Shown: positions 15,748 through 24,269 of the stretch, in pieces | Layout of the letters: every line of letters starts with the position of its first letter | Numbering within the stretch: position 1 is the first letter of the stretch | Assembly (NCBI RefSeq): GCF_035918235.1 | Contig: NZ_CP109485.1 | Span: forward strand, 1,488,001-1,552,000 | DNA from: Streptomyces sp. NBC_01445 | GTDB taxonomy: Bacteria; Actinomycetota; Actinomycetes; Streptomycetales; Streptomycetaceae | Reading direction: 5' to 3' | DNA length: 64,000 nucleotides | Position numbers and translations under genes: made by a program | Notes under the pieces: model-generated | What the model was told of the DNA's origin: nothing | Seen by the model: only the letters and a program-made list of their open reading frames with translations | The model's database searches: none

Positions 15748-16338
15748 GTGACCAGCCGCGTCACCTTGATCTCTGCCGCCACGAGCCGGTCGCTGCGGGA
15801 GGCCCGGTTCGATGACGGGTGTGCGCTCGACGCGAGCGCCGCGGCACGGACCCGGGCGGCGGCGGGTTCCCTGCCCGCGGCCGAGCGGCTACTGGTCTCC
15901 CCCACGGTGCGCTGCCGGGAGACGGCGACGGCCCTCGGACTCGTCGCTGTCGAGGCCCCGGAGCTGGCCGGGCTGGACGTGGGCCGTTGGCGGGGCCTGA
16001 CGCTCGACGAGGTGAGCGCCGAGGACCCGGTCGGCATCGCCCTCTGGCTCTCCGACCCCGGCGCCGCGCCACACGGCGGGGAGTCCGTACGTGCCCTGTG
16101 CGCACGGGTAGCTCGCTGGCTGGACTCTTCGGCGGAGCTCGACGGCCGGACGCTCGCCGTTGTGGAGCCGGAGGTGGTGAGGGCGGTGGCCGTCACGATC
16201 CTCGACGCGCCCGGATCGGCGTTCTGGCGGCTCGACGTACCGCCCCTGACCGCGACCGATGTCAGCGGGCGCTCCGGGCGCTGGAACATTCGGCTCGGAC
16301 GGGCCATCGGCCCGTCGGAGGACGGCTCCGGGAGCTGA
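15748..16338 (+). CDS. Histidine-phosphatase-fold protein lacking catalytic His
   Basis: This is a 196-residue member of the phosphoglycerate-mutase/histidine-phosphatase fold. The RHG motif at the N-terminus is replaced: VTLISAATSRSLREARF stands where family members have xxRHGxT. The second catalytic His is also missing (VVEPEVVRAVAV instead of VSHGxxxR). The SPTVRCRETA and LAGLDVGRWRGLTLDEV segments are kept, so the fold seems intact but the phosphatase chemistry does not. Family relatives near cobalt/cobalamin genes include CobC-like alpha-ribazole phosphatases. The B12 island begins just downstream, so a non-catalytic or altered role there is possible. GTG 15748 has AGGA 8 nt upstream; ATG 15700 would add 16 residues. 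Confidence 0.75.
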   Translation: MTSRVTLISAATSRSLREARFDDGCALDASAAARTRAAAGSLPAAERLLVSPTVRCRETATALGLVAVEAPELAGLDVGRWRGLTLDEVSAEDPVGIALWLSDPGAAPHGGESVRALCARVARWLDSSAELDGRTLAVVEPEVVRAVAVTILDAPGSAFWRLDVPPLTATDVSGRSGRWNIRLGRAIGPSEDGSGS

Positions 16339-16378
16339 CCCGAAGTGGACCACCTGCTCACCGCTGCCCCTACTGGCT

Positions 16379-16762
16379 CTACGGTGAGCAGCACTCCTCT
16401 CCAACTTCCCCCGGCGGCAGGCCCGTTGACACCCGATGCCGCAGGAGCAGTGCCGCCAGCGCGCATCGCAGGCAGTCGCTGTCCGTCGCTCCCGGAGGTT
16501 CGTCCGCCTCGCCGTCCGGCCCTCCGCTCCCCCGTCGGGACCTAGGGCCGTGGCACCCGTGCGACGGGCAGCCGACCAGTGACTCGATCTCCCTCAGCAG
16601 CTCCTCGCTCTCCTTCGCCCGCTGCGCCAGGACTCGTACACGCGCGCTCTGACCGCCGATCTGCCGTCTGCTGGCGATCAGTTGCTCGTACTCCTCCAGG
16701 GTCAGCGCGACCGCCTCGCGGCCGCCGAGTGTGATGTGGCGCGGTTGGGGCTGTCTGGCCAC
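16379..16762 (-). CDS. Small protein of unknown function
   Basis: The frame encodes about 127 residues from GTG 16762, with GGAG 7 nt upstream. The N-terminal part, HITLGGREAVALTLEEYEQLIASRRQIG, looks like a small beta-alpha unit. A helical, charged segment follows, RVRVLAQRAKESEELLREIE, that could form a coiled coil. Then come a Cys/His cluster (CPSHGCH), an acidic-glycine linker and a second Cys pair. I recognise no family. The ALTLEEYEQL part recalls DNA-binding antitoxin-like fragments, only weakly. It lies downstream of the cbtBA terminator. Confidence 0.5.
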   Translation of the reverse strand: MARQPQPRHITLGGREAVALTLEEYEQLIASRRQIGGQSARVRVLAQRAKESEELLREIESLVGCPSHGCHGPRSRRGSGGPDGEADEPPGATDSDCLRCALAALLLRHRVSTGLPPGEVGEECCSP

Positions 16763-16789
16763 GCGGGTCTCCGCCCTCGGAAGAAAGCG

Positions 16790-16822
16790 AGAGGGCCGAC
16801 CGGATGGTTCCGGCGGCCCTCT
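16790..16822. terminator. Hairpin terminator after cbtBA
   Basis: AGAGGGCCG (16790-16798) and CGGCCCTCT (16814-16822) form a perfect 9-bp stem with a 15-nt loop. On the minus strand it is followed by the T-rich CGCTTTCTTCC, which fits termination of the cbtBA transcript ending at 16866. Confidence 0.8.
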
Positions 16823-16865
16823 GCGCTTGATCGCCTGTCTGGGTCCGGGCTGTGGCGCGGTTCTC

Positions 16866-17624
16866 TCAGTGGGGTACGGGAGTTGCCTTGCCGGACGCGA
16901 CGGCCTCGGTGCGCGGGGCGAGCTGACGCTGTGCCAGTTCACCGAAGATCAGGCCGAATCCGGTCCACATGGTGAGCTGGATGGCGAGGGCCGAGGTGCG
17001 GAACCGCCACAGCAGTGTGGCGGGGAAGTCCTTCGGCACCTCGTTGATGACTGGCAGGAACGCGTATGCGAGCCCGATCGTGAGGACGAAGAACGCGACC
17101 GCGGCCACGGTGGCGTACCAGGTGCCCAGGCGGGGAGCGAGCCGCTTCCCGATGATCACCGCGGCGACGGCGAGGAGCACGCTGAGCACCATCATCAGGA
17201 AGTACAGCGTCGTGCGCTTGCTGATGGTGCCGGGGTCCCCGACGGACGGCGGGTTGGCGGGGTACTTCAGGAACGGCACGACGTACACGGCGAGCAGGGC
17301 CGTGCCGGAGAGCAGGAGTGCCGTGGCCCGGGGTGTGAACCGGCCGACGCGGCCGAGCGCGAAGCAGTACGCGAGGGCGGCGATGCCGCCGAAAGCGATG
17401 CCGTAGAGCAGGATGCCGGTGGCGAGGCCGCCGGTGGACTGCATGCTGCGGCTGACGAGTTCGACCTCGTGGTGGTGCGCGGGTGCGTGGGCCTCCTCGT
17501 AGCCGATGGCGCTGTCGACGCTGGGTTCGCCGAGGAGGTAGGCGACGATCAGGGCGAGCAGACCGGCGCCGAGGCCGGCGAGCATGCCGCGTACGAGAAG
17601 ATTTCTCACTGTTGCGGAGTTCAT
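16866..17624 (-). CDS. cbtA: Cobalt transporter subunit CbtA
   Basis: This is a 252-residue integral membrane protein with about five hydrophobic segments: LLVRGMLAGLGAGLLALIVAYLLG, the GILLYGIAFGGIAALAYCFALG region, ALLLSGTALLAVYVVPFL, a FLMMVLSVLLAVAAVII segment and the C-terminal pair. The histidine cluster APAHHHEVE between the first two segments could bind metal, as known in CbtA. CbtAB is a predicted cobalt uptake system controlled by B12 riboswitches. The start at ATG 17624 (MNSATVRNLL) lies 20 nt after the cbtB stop. The longer frame beginning upstream overlaps cbtB and lacks support. Confidence 0.9.
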   Translation of the reverse strand: MNSATVRNLLVRGMLAGLGAGLLALIVAYLLGEPSVDSAIGYEEAHAPAHHHEVELVSRSMQSTGGLATGILLYGIAFGGIAALAYCFALGRVGRFTPRATALLLSGTALLAVYVVPFLKYPANPPSVGDPGTISKRTTLYFLMMVLSVLLAVAAVIIGKRLAPRLGTWYATVAAVAFFVLTIGLAYAFLPVINEVPKDFPATLLWRFRTSALAIQLTMWTGFGLIFGELAQRQLAPRTEAVASGKATPVPH

Positions 17625-17644
17625 GAGCTTTGCGGCGTCCCTCG

Positions 17645-17866
17645 TCAGTGGCAGGGGAAGCCGAGCAGGTGGCGGGCGTCGTGCACCCATTCATGAACGC
17701 CCTCGCCGGAGACGACGGCCGTGGCGCCCTGCTCGGCGCCGACGAAGTAGAGAAGGACCAGCATCAGGATGCCGAAGAAGACCGCCCAGGGGGCAATCGC
17801 CTTCAGGGGCAGCGCTGCGGGAAGAACGGGGGTGGTGGCTGTCGGCTGAGCGACGGTCTGCGCCAT
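17645..17866 (-). CDS. cbtB: Cobalt transporter subunit CbtB
   Basis: This is a 73-residue single-pass membrane protein (MAQTVAQPTATTPVLP..., one hydrophobic helix PWAVFFGILMLVLLYFVGAE). It ends in the family's metal-binding signature, HEWVHDARHLLGFPCH. AGGAGG stands 7 nt before ATG 17866. It is the first gene of cbtBA and lies about 61 nt below a cobalamin riboswitch. It should work with CbtA in uptake of cobalt for corrin synthesis. Confidence 0.92.
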   Translation of the reverse strand: MAQTVAQPTATTPVLPAALPLKAIAPWAVFFGILMLVLLYFVGAEQGATAVVSGEGVHEWVHDARHLLGFPCH

Positions 17867-17927
17867 GGCAGGGCCTCCTCTGGGAGTTCGCGTCCCATCT
17901 CGGTGGTGCACAAGTACGACAGCTGCG

Positions 17928-18040
17928 GGTCTGACTCGCGAGGTCCTTGCCCGTCCGGGCGAGTAGCTCGTCTCACAGTGGCGCGACCGTGCCGGATTCC
18001 CACCGGCTTCCGCGCTGCCATCGTCAATATCGGTCAGACC
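17928..18040 (-). promoter_or_regulatory. Cobalamin riboswitch upstream of cbtBA
   Basis: On the minus strand the sequence contains GAAGCCGGTGGGAATCCGGC and then the B12-box core GCCACTG (17976-17982). The closing stem is visible: GGTCTGAC (18040-18033) pairs exactly with GTCAGACC (17935-17928). It should lower cbtBA expression when adenosylcobalamin is high. Confidence 0.88.
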
Positions 18041-18054
18041 GTACCGCGTAAGGG

Positions 18055-18081
18055 GCGCACGGCCAAGACCGGGCCGTGCGC
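18055..18081. terminator. Hairpin terminator after the btuFCD-like operon
   Basis: GCGCACGGCC (18055-18064) and GGCCGTGCGC (18072-18081) form a perfect 10-bp stem with a 7-nt loop. It lies between the ATPase stop (18141) and the cbtBA riboswitch, so it isolates the two B12 transcription units. Confidence 0.75.
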
Positions 18082-18140
18082 AGTGATCTTGGTCATGGCC
18101 GCTGCCACGCAGCCCTGGTGCGCGGTATGGCAGTGCCGTC

Positions 18141-18995
18141 TCAGGGAGCGGACGTTCTCAGGAAGCGGATGTACGGGCGCTCCCCCGGCTCGGTGGCCGG
18201 GAAGACGGTCGCGCGCACTCCGTAGACCCTCGCTATGAGGTCTTCGGTGAGTACGTCTTCCGGGGCGCCGGCGGCGACCACACGTCCTTGCCTGAGCACG
18301 ACGAGCTGGTCGCAGTACATCGCGGCCAGATTGAGGTCGTGCAGGGCGATCACGCTGGTCAGTCGGAGTTCGGCGAGCAGGTCGAGGAGGTCCAGCTGGT
18401 GCTGGATGTCCAGGTGGTTGGTCGGCTCGTCCAGGAGGAGTTCGCGTGGCCGCTGTGCGAGGGCCCGGGCGATCTGGACGCGCTGGCGCTCGCCGCCGGA
18501 CAGGGTGTGCCAGTGCCGGTGCGCGCGGTCGGTGAGATCGGTGCGGGCGAGGGCGGAACGTACGGCTTCCTCGTCCTGGGCCGACGGGGGCATCCAAGCC
18601 CTGCGGTGCGGGACGCGGCCCAGACGCACGACGTCGCCGACCGTCAACTCGACCTGTGTGTCCGCCTGTTGCTCGACCACGGCGATGCGGCGTGCGAACT
18701 CCCTGCGGCCCACGGTACTCAGCGGTGAGCCGTCCAGGGTCACCACTCCGGCCTGGGGCGTGAGGATGCCCGCGAGCAGCCGCAGGAGTGTGGTCTTGCC
18801 CGAGCCATTGGGTCCGATGAGGCCCGTGATACCTCCGGGGGCCGGGTGCACGCTCACGCCGTCCAGGATGAGGTGCCCGCCGGTCTCGCGACGGACTCGG
18901 TCGGCCCGCAGCCCGTCGGCGACGGCTGGGCCGGCGGTGGCTGGGCCAGGAGCGGGTGTGCCGGTTGCGGGTACGCCGGTGGCGGGCTGGGTCAT
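18141..18995 (-). CDS. btuD: ABC transporter ATPase, BtuD/FecE-like (cobalamin or corrinoid)
   Basis: This 284-residue ATPase energises a FecCD-type importer. Walker A is GPNGSGKTT, the signature motif LSGGERQR and Walker B LLLDEPTNHLD, with the switch His in VIALHDLN. The start ATG 18995 overlaps the permease stop by 4 bp (ATGA). A longer reading frame exists upstream but lies within the permease gene. The family also serves iron-siderophores. The B12 riboswitch at the operon head argues for cobalamin or another corrinoid. Confidence 0.88.
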   Translation of the reverse strand: MTQPATGVPATGTPAPGPATAGPAVADGLRADRVRRETGGHLILDGVSVHPAPGGITGLIGPNGSGKTTLLRLLAGILTPQAGVVTLDGSPLSTVGRREFARRIAVVEQQADTQVELTVGDVVRLGRVPHRRAWMPPSAQDEEAVRSALARTDLTDRAHRHWHTLSGGERQRVQIARALAQRPRELLLDEPTNHLDIQHQLDLLDLLAELRLTSVIALHDLNLAAMYCDQLVVLRQGRVVAAGAPEDVLTEDLIARVYGVRATVFPATEPGERPYIRFLRTSAP

Positions 18996-20053
18996 CGGCG
19001 CAGGCTCCGGGTGCGGTACAGGACGAGGACGAAGGCCGGTACGCCGATCAGCGAGGTCACCACACCGACCGGCACCTCCTGCGGGTCGAGGACGGTGCGG
19101 GCGAGCGTGTCCACCCACACGAGGAAGACCGCGCCGGCCAGGGCCGTCACCGGCAGCAGCCGGGCGTGGCCCGGACCGGCCAGGGCACGCGCCGCGTGCG
19201 GCAGCACCAGGCCGACGAAACCGATCGCACCGGCCGAACTGACCAGGGCGGCCGTGAGCAGGGCGGTCGTGCACAGCAGGACCAGACGCGTACGTGCCAC
19301 GTTCACGCCGAGGGACGCGGCGGCGTCCTGCCCGAACGCGAAGGCGTCGAGCGTACGGGCGTGTCCGACGCAGATCACGAGCGTCGCCACGAGCAGCACC
19401 AGGCACATCCGGACGTCGGTCCAGCCCGCCCCGCTGAGCGAGCCGAGGAGCCAGAACAGGACGCCGCGCGTCGTCTCGGCGTCCGCCGCCGTCAGCACGA
19501 CGACGGAGGTCAGTGCGGAGAACAACTGCATGGCGGCCACCCCGGACAGCACCACGCGGTCGGTGGAACCGCCGAGGGCCTGGCTGAGCGCCAGTACCAG
19601 CGCGAAGGAGACCACCGCGCCGAGGAAGGCACCGCCCGAGACCGACAGGGCGCCGCCGCCGACGCCGAGTACGACGACCAGGACCGCGCCGGTCGAGGCG
19701 CCCGAGGAGACGCCGAGGACGAAGGGATCGGCGAGCGGGTTGCGCAGCAGCGACTGCATCACGGCGCCGCACACCGCGAGCCCCGCGCCGCACACGGCGG
19801 CCAGCAGGGTGCGCGGCAGCCGCAGGTTCCACACGATGCCGTCGCGGATGGGGGTCAACTCCGGTTCGCCCAGGCCGAGATGGGAGACCACGGCGGACCA
19901 GACATCGGTCATGCCGATGTCGGCCGGACCGATGGTGATGGCCAGGGCCACGGAGGCGATGAGCACCGCGAAGCCCGCCGGCCAGGCGAGCACGCCGCGC
20001 ACCGCATGTGGACGCTTCCCGGTGGCCGGAGACGGCGCCGCTTCCACGCTCAT
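18992..20053 (-). CDS. btuC: ABC transporter permease, BtuC/FecCD family
   Basis: This is a 353-residue membrane protein with about ten hydrophobic segments. It carries FecCD landmarks such as LRLPRTLLAAVCGAGLAVCGAVMQSLLRNPLADPFVLGVSSGASTGA and LPHAARALAGPGHARLLP near the coupling region. It forms the channel of the B12-controlled importer. ATG 20053 overlaps the stop of the binding-protein gene (ATGA), which gives translational coupling. Its own stop overlaps the ATPase start. Confidence 0.9.
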   Translation of the reverse strand: MSVEAAPSPATGKRPHAVRGVLAWPAGFAVLIASVALAITIGPADIGMTDVWSAVVSHLGLGEPELTPIRDGIVWNLRLPRTLLAAVCGAGLAVCGAVMQSLLRNPLADPFVLGVSSGASTGAVLVVVLGVGGGALSVSGGAFLGAVVSFALVLALSQALGGSTDRVVLSGVAAMQLFSALTSVVVLTAADAETTRGVLFWLLGSLSGAGWTDVRMCLVLLVATLVICVGHARTLDAFAFGQDAAASLGVNVARTRLVLLCTTALLTAALVSSAGAIGFVGLVLPHAARALAGPGHARLLPVTALAGAVFLVWVDTLARTVLDPQEVPVGVVTSLIGVPAFVLVLYRTRSLRR

Positions 20054-21117
20054 CCCGCGAGACCGAACGCCCGTAGTTTCGCGGCGATCTGCTCCACGCC
20101 TTCCACCGTACGGATGGTCGGGTTCATGGCCTGCCCGCTGAGCAGCACGTACCGCTTCTTCTTCACCGCGGTCATGTTCTTGGTCACGGCGTTGGACTCG
20201 AGGAACTCGATCTTCTTGGCGGCGGATTCGGCGGTCTGCGAGCGGCGCGTCAGGTCGCCGATGACGAGCACGTCCGGGTCCCGGTCGGCGACCGTCTCCC
20301 AGTTGATCTGGGGCCATTCGTCGCGGGTGTCGTCGAAGACGTTCTTCGCTCCCACCTCACGGGTGATGACGCCGGGCGCGCCGCAACAGCCCGCCATATA
20401 AGGGGAGTCGGAGTTGGCGAACCAGTACAGGAGAGTCGTCCGGGAGGCGTCGATGCCGCCGGTGGCCTTCTTCACTCGGTCCTTGAGTGCGGAGACGAGC
20501 CGCTCACCCCGCTCCGGCACATCGAAGACCGCGGCGAGGTCGCGGACCTCGCCGTAGACGGTCTCCATGCTCAGGGTCCTGGTGCGGGCGCCGTCGCCGC
20601 CGCCGCTGTTGTCCTTGCCGACACAGTCGGAGGGCGAGAGATACGCCGGTACGCCCAGCTTCTCGAACTGGTCGCGCGGCGCCACTCCGCCCTTGCTCAG
20701 CGTGGCGCCGAACGACGCGGCGACGAAGTCGGGTTCGGCGTCCAGGACCTTCTCGAAGGACGGGTAGCGGTCGGCGAGCCGCTGGACCTTCGCGTTCTCC
20801 TTCTCAAGTCCCTTCATCACAGGGTCCGTCCAGGTCCCCGTGCCGGCCATGCGATCGCCGAGGCCGAGGGCGAGCATGATCTCGGTCGAGCCCTGGTCGA
20901 GGGAGACGGCACGCTCGGGCGCCGCTTTCACCTCGACCCGCGTACCGCAGTTGTCGAGTGCGACGGGATATCCGGCGGCACTGCCCTTGGCTGCCGGTGT
21001 GCGGGCGGAGCCGCCGCTGCCGCATGCGGCCAGCATCAGCATCCCGGCCAGGCAGAGCGCGGCGTGGGGTATGAGGCGGCGCGAGCCGCGGCGTGTGGCG
21101 GGGTACGCGAAGAGCAC
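20050..21117 (-). CDS. btuF: ABC transporter substrate-binding lipoprotein, BtuF-like
   Basis: This is a 355-residue periplasmic-binding protein of the helical-backbone type. An N-terminal signal ends in the lipobox LMLAAC. The mature part starts with a serine/alanine linker and the family pattern APERAVSLDQGSTEIMLALGLGDRMAGTG. The GTG start at 21117 has AGGA 8 nt upstream. It is the first gene of the btuFCD-like operon and lies ~88 nt below a cobalamin riboswitch, so cobalamin or cobinamide is the likeliest ligand. A siderophore cannot be excluded from sequence alone. Confidence 0.88.
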   Translation of the reverse strand: MLFAYPATRRGSRRLIPHAALCLAGMLMLAACGSGGSARTPAAKGSAAGYPVALDNCGTRVEVKAAPERAVSLDQGSTEIMLALGLGDRMAGTGTWTDPVMKGLEKENAKVQRLADRYPSFEKVLDAEPDFVAASFGATLSKGGVAPRDQFEKLGVPAYLSPSDCVGKDNSGGGDGARTRTLSMETVYGEVRDLAAVFDVPERGERLVSALKDRVKKATGGIDASRTTLLYWFANSDSPYMAGCCGAPGVITREVGAKNVFDDTRDEWPQINWETVADRDPDVLVIGDLTRRSQTAESAAKKIEFLESNAVTKNMTAVKKKRYVLLSGQAMNPTIRTVEGVEQIAAKLRAFGLAG

Positions 21118-21204
21118 GGGGACTTCCTCGATGTCGAGGGCTCATGCGCGGAGCCCGGTCGCACGGTCTCCCCCGCCGCCCCGACCGGAGCCCGCGAAGG
21201 CTGC

Positions 21205-21350
21205 CAGCAGGTCTTCGGACTCGGGGTCACGCGGACGGTGCGCCTTCCCGGACCGCGTGCGGTCCAGTGGCCGATGCCCCGCCCGTCGCCCTCACCGCTG
21301 CGCGTCAGCTCCGGATTCGCACCGGATTCCCTGACACATACCTGTCCAAG
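21205..21350 (-). promoter_or_regulatory. Cobalamin riboswitch upstream of btuFCD
   Basis: On the minus strand: GGACAGGT opening, AATCCGGTGCGAATCCGG, CGCAGCGGTGAG, the B12-box core GCCACTG (21265-21271), then CGAGTCCGAAGACCTGC closing. The opening CAGGT and closing ACCTG pair as P1. The order of elements matches the conserved cobalamin aptamer. Confidence 0.9.
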
Positions 21351-21499
21351 ATCCCGCAATGCGGGGCAGACGGGCATGAGTTCGACTGGCCTTGGAAAGC
21401 TACCACGCCGCCCGAAATCAGACGGCGGCCCCTTCTCCGAGGGTGTCCGCGGTGCGGGGCGGGCTCGCGCAGGAACGTCCCGCGTGCGTAGGGTGACCG

Positions 21500-21697
21500 G
21501 TGCAGTTGGTTCGCCCCGTCCGCCAGGCGGGAGCGTCGTAAGAGGGAACCCGGTGGGAATCCGGGACTGCCCCGCAGCGGTGAGCTGGAACGACCGCCGT
21601 CACACGCACTGGCCCGATGGATCGGGCTGGGAAGCGACGGCCAGTAGGTGTCCGCCCGACATCGGGTGGACGTGCCCGCGAGTCCGAAGACCTGCCC
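21500..21697 (+). promoter_or_regulatory. Cobalamin riboswitch upstream of metE
   Basis: On the plus strand: GTGCAGTTGGTTCG opening, GAGGGAACCCGGTGGGAA, CCGCAGCGGTGAG, GACGGCCAGTAGGTG and GCGAGTCCGAAGACCTGCC closing. All are landmarks of the long-form cobalamin aptamer. It ends about 183 nt before the metE start. B12 should switch metE off in favour of the B12-dependent MetH. Confidence 0.92.
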
Positions 21698-21879
21698 GTT
21701 GCCCGCGCGTGAACCATTCGCACGCGGATATCCCGGTGACCTCGTGGGCGGGTCGGCGTACACACCGAACGGGCGCGCGTGCCCTGCCGTACGCGACCGC
21801 GCCGTCCGGTCCGTGTCACCCTTCGCGCTCTCGTCCCCTCTCCGGGATCTCAGGGATTCATCTCGCGAAGGAGATCTCC

Positions 21880-24198
21880 GTGACCACCGATACCGCAGCC
21901 GCGGCAGCACGGGCCACCGTGTACGGCTACCCCCGCCAGGGCCCTGCCCGCGAACTCAAGAGGGCCGTCGAGGGCTACTGGAAGGGCCACGTCGGCGCCG
22001 ACGCCCTCCGCTCGACCGCCGCCGGCCTGCGCCGCGCGAACTGGCACGAACTCGCCGACGCGGGCATCGGCGAAGTACCCACCGGCGACTTCTCGTTCTA
22101 CGACCACGTCCTGGACGCCACCGTCATGGTCGGCGCCATCCCCGAGCGGCATCGCCCGGCCGTCGAGGCCGACGCGCTGGACGGCTACTTCGCCATGGCG
22201 CGCGGCACGCAGGACGTGGCGCCGCTGGAGATGACGAAGTGGTTCGACACCAACTACCACTATCTCGTACCGGAGTTGGGCCCAGGAACCGTGTTCACGG
22301 CCGACTCGGCCAAGCAGGTCGCCGAGCTCAAGGAGGCCCTCGCCCTGGGTCTGCCGGCCCGGCCCGTGCTCGTCGGCCCGGTCACCTATCTGCTGCTCGC
22401 CAAGCCCGCGCCCGGGGTGGCCGCCGACTTCGAGCCGCTGACCCTGCTCGACCGTCTGCTGCCGGTCTACGCCGAAGTCCTCGCCGACCTGCGCGAGGCG
22501 GGCGCCGAGTGGGTACAGCTCGACGAACCCGCCCTCGTCCAGGACCGCACGCCGGCCGAGCTGAACGCCGCCGGGCGCGCCTACCGCGACCTCGGCGCCC
22601 TCACCGACCGGCCCAAGATGCTGGTCGCCTCGTACTTCGACCGGCTCGGCGATGCCCTGCCCGTCCTGGCGGGAGCGCCGGTCGAGGGGCTCGCGCTCGA
22701 CTTCACCGAGGCTGCCGCCGCCAACCTGGACGCCCTTGCCGCCGTCGGCGGGCTGCCCGGCAAGCGCCTGGTCGCGGGCGTCGTCAACGGCCGCAACATC
22801 TGGGTCGACGACCTGGAGAAGGCGCTGGCCACGCTCGGCACCCTGCTCGGCCTGGCCGACCGGGTCGACGTGGCCGCGTCCTGCTCACTCCTGCACGTCC
22901 CCGTCGACGCGGCGCTGGAGCGCGACATCGAGCCGCAGATCCTGCGCTGGCTCGCCTTCGCGCGCCAGAAGACCGCCGAGATCGCCACCCTCGCACGCGG
23001 CCTGACGCAGGGCACCCACACGATCTCGGCCCAACTCGCCGCCAACCGGGCCGCCCTGGCCTCCCGGACCGCCTCCGCCCTCACCCGTGACCCCGCCGTG
23101 CGCGCCCGCACCGCGGCGGTCTCGGCGGCCGACGCCCGCCGCGCGCAGCCGTACGCGGAACGTGCGGCAGCCCAGCGGGGCAGCCTCGGCCTCCCACTGC
23201 TGCCGACGACGACCATCGGCTCCTTCCCGCAGACGGCCGAGCTGCGCACCGCACGGGCCGGCCTGCGCGCCGGGCGGATCGACGACGCCGCGTACGAGGA
23301 GCGCGTCAGGGCCGAGATCCAGGAGGTGATCGCCTTCCAGGAGAAGGCCGGCATCGATGTCCTGGTGCACGGGGAGCCCGAACGCAACGACATGGTGCAG
23401 TACTTCGCCGAGCAGCTCACCGGGTATCTGGCCACGCAGCACGGCTGGGTGCAGTCCTACGGCACGCGCTATGTCCGTCCGCCGATCCTCGCCGGTGACA
23501 TCTCGCGCCCCGAGCCGATGACGGTGCGCTGGACGACGTACGCCCAGTCGCTCACGGGCCGCCCGGTCAAGGGCATGCTCACGGGTCCCGTCACCATGCT
23601 CGCGTGGTCCTTCGTCCGTGACGACCAGCCGCTCGCCGACACCGCGCGCCAGGTCGCCCTCGCCCTGCGGGACGAGGTCGACGACCTCGAGAGGTCCGGG
23701 ACTTCGGTGATCCAGGTCGACGAGCCCGCCCTGCGCGAGACCCTCCCGCTGCGCGCCGCCGACCACGCCGCCTACCTCGCGTGGGCGACGGAGGCGTTCC
23801 GGCTCACCACGAGCGGGGTCAGGCCGGACACCCAGGTCCACACCCACATGTGCTACGCCGAGTTCGGGGACATCGTGCAGGCCATCGATGACCTCGACGC
23901 CGACGTGATCAGCCTGGAGGCGGCCCGGTCACACATGCAGGTCGCCCGCGAACTGGCCGCCCACGGCTACCCGCGCGAGGCCGGACCCGGCGTGTACGAC
24001 ATCCACTCGCCGCGCGTGCCCGGCGCCGGCGAGGCTGCGGCCCTGCTGCGCAAGGGACTTGAGGCGATCCCCGCCGAGCGGCTGTGGGTCAACCCCGACT
24101 GCGGGCTGAAGACCCGCGGCTGGCCCGAGACCCGCGCCTCCCTGGAGAACCTGGTCGCGGCGGCCCGCACGGTCCGCGGGGAACTCTCCGCGTCCTGA
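21880..24198 (+). CDS. metE: Cobalamin-independent methionine synthase MetE
   Basis: This 772-residue enzyme transfers the methyl group of 5-methyltetrahydrofolate (polyglutamate) to homocysteine without B12. The length is right for the family. The N-terminal folate-binding half begins with [22 protein letters not shown]. The catalytic half starts near [15 protein letters not shown] and contains [13 protein letters not shown] (zinc-binding His and Cys) and [12 protein letters not shown] (zinc-binding Cys). GTG 21880 follows AAGGAGAT. The in-frame extension upstream covers the riboswitch and is not coding. Regulation by the upstream aptamer is expected. Confidence 0.95.
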   Translation: MTTDTAAAAARATVYGYPRQGPARELKRAVEGYWKGHVGADALRSTAAGLRRANWHELADAGIGEVPTGDFSFYDHVLDATVMVGAIPERHRPAVEADALDGYFAMARGTQDVAPLEMTKWFDTNYHYLVPELGPGTVFTADSAKQVAELKEALALGLPARPVLVGPVTYLLLAKPAPGVAADFEPLTLLDRLLPVYAEVLADLREAGAEWVQLDEPALVQDRTPAELNAAGRAYRDLGALTDRPKMLVASYFDRLGDALPVLAGAPVEGLALDFTEAAAANLDALAAVGGLPGKRLVAGVVNGRNIWVDDLEKALATLGTLLGLADRVDVAASCSLLHVPVDAALERDIEPQILRWLAFARQKTAEIATLARGLTQGTHTISAQLAANRAALASRTASALTRDPAVRARTAAVSAADARRAQPYAERAAAQRGSLGLPLLPTTTIGSFPQTAELRTARAGLRAGRIDDAAYEERVRAEIQEVIAFQEKAGIDVLVHGEPERNDMVQYFAEQLTGYLATQHGWVQSYGTRYVRPPILAGDISRPEPMTVRWTTYAQSLTGRPVKGMLTGPVTMLAWSFVRDDQPLADTARQVALALRDEVDDLERSGTSVIQVDEPALRETLPLRAADHAAYLAWATEAFRLTTSGVRPDTQVHTHMCYAEFGDIVQAIDDLDADVISLEAARSHMQVARELAAHGYPREAGPGVYDIHSPRVPGAGEAAALLRKGLEAIPAERLWVNPDCGLKTRGWPETRASLENLVAAARTVRGELSAS

Positions 24199-24211
24199 TC
24201 CCGGGGTGAGA

Positions 24212-24248
24212 CTGTCCGGGCGGAGGGCATCGTGTCCCGCCCGGACAG
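24212..24248. terminator. Bidirectional terminator between metE and the flavoprotein gene
   Basis: CTGTCCGGGCGG (24212-24223) and CCGCCCGGACAG (24237-24248) form a perfect 12-bp stem with a 13-nt loop between two convergent genes. Confidence 0.85.
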
Positions 24249-24269
24249 CCACGCACAGAGGGACATCCC

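Noticed and set aside
21064..21879. Long in-frame extension of metE across the riboswitch
   Set aside because: The stretch is a conserved cobalamin aptamer and its leader, and GTG 21880 has a strong AAGGAGAT, matching the family's usual length.
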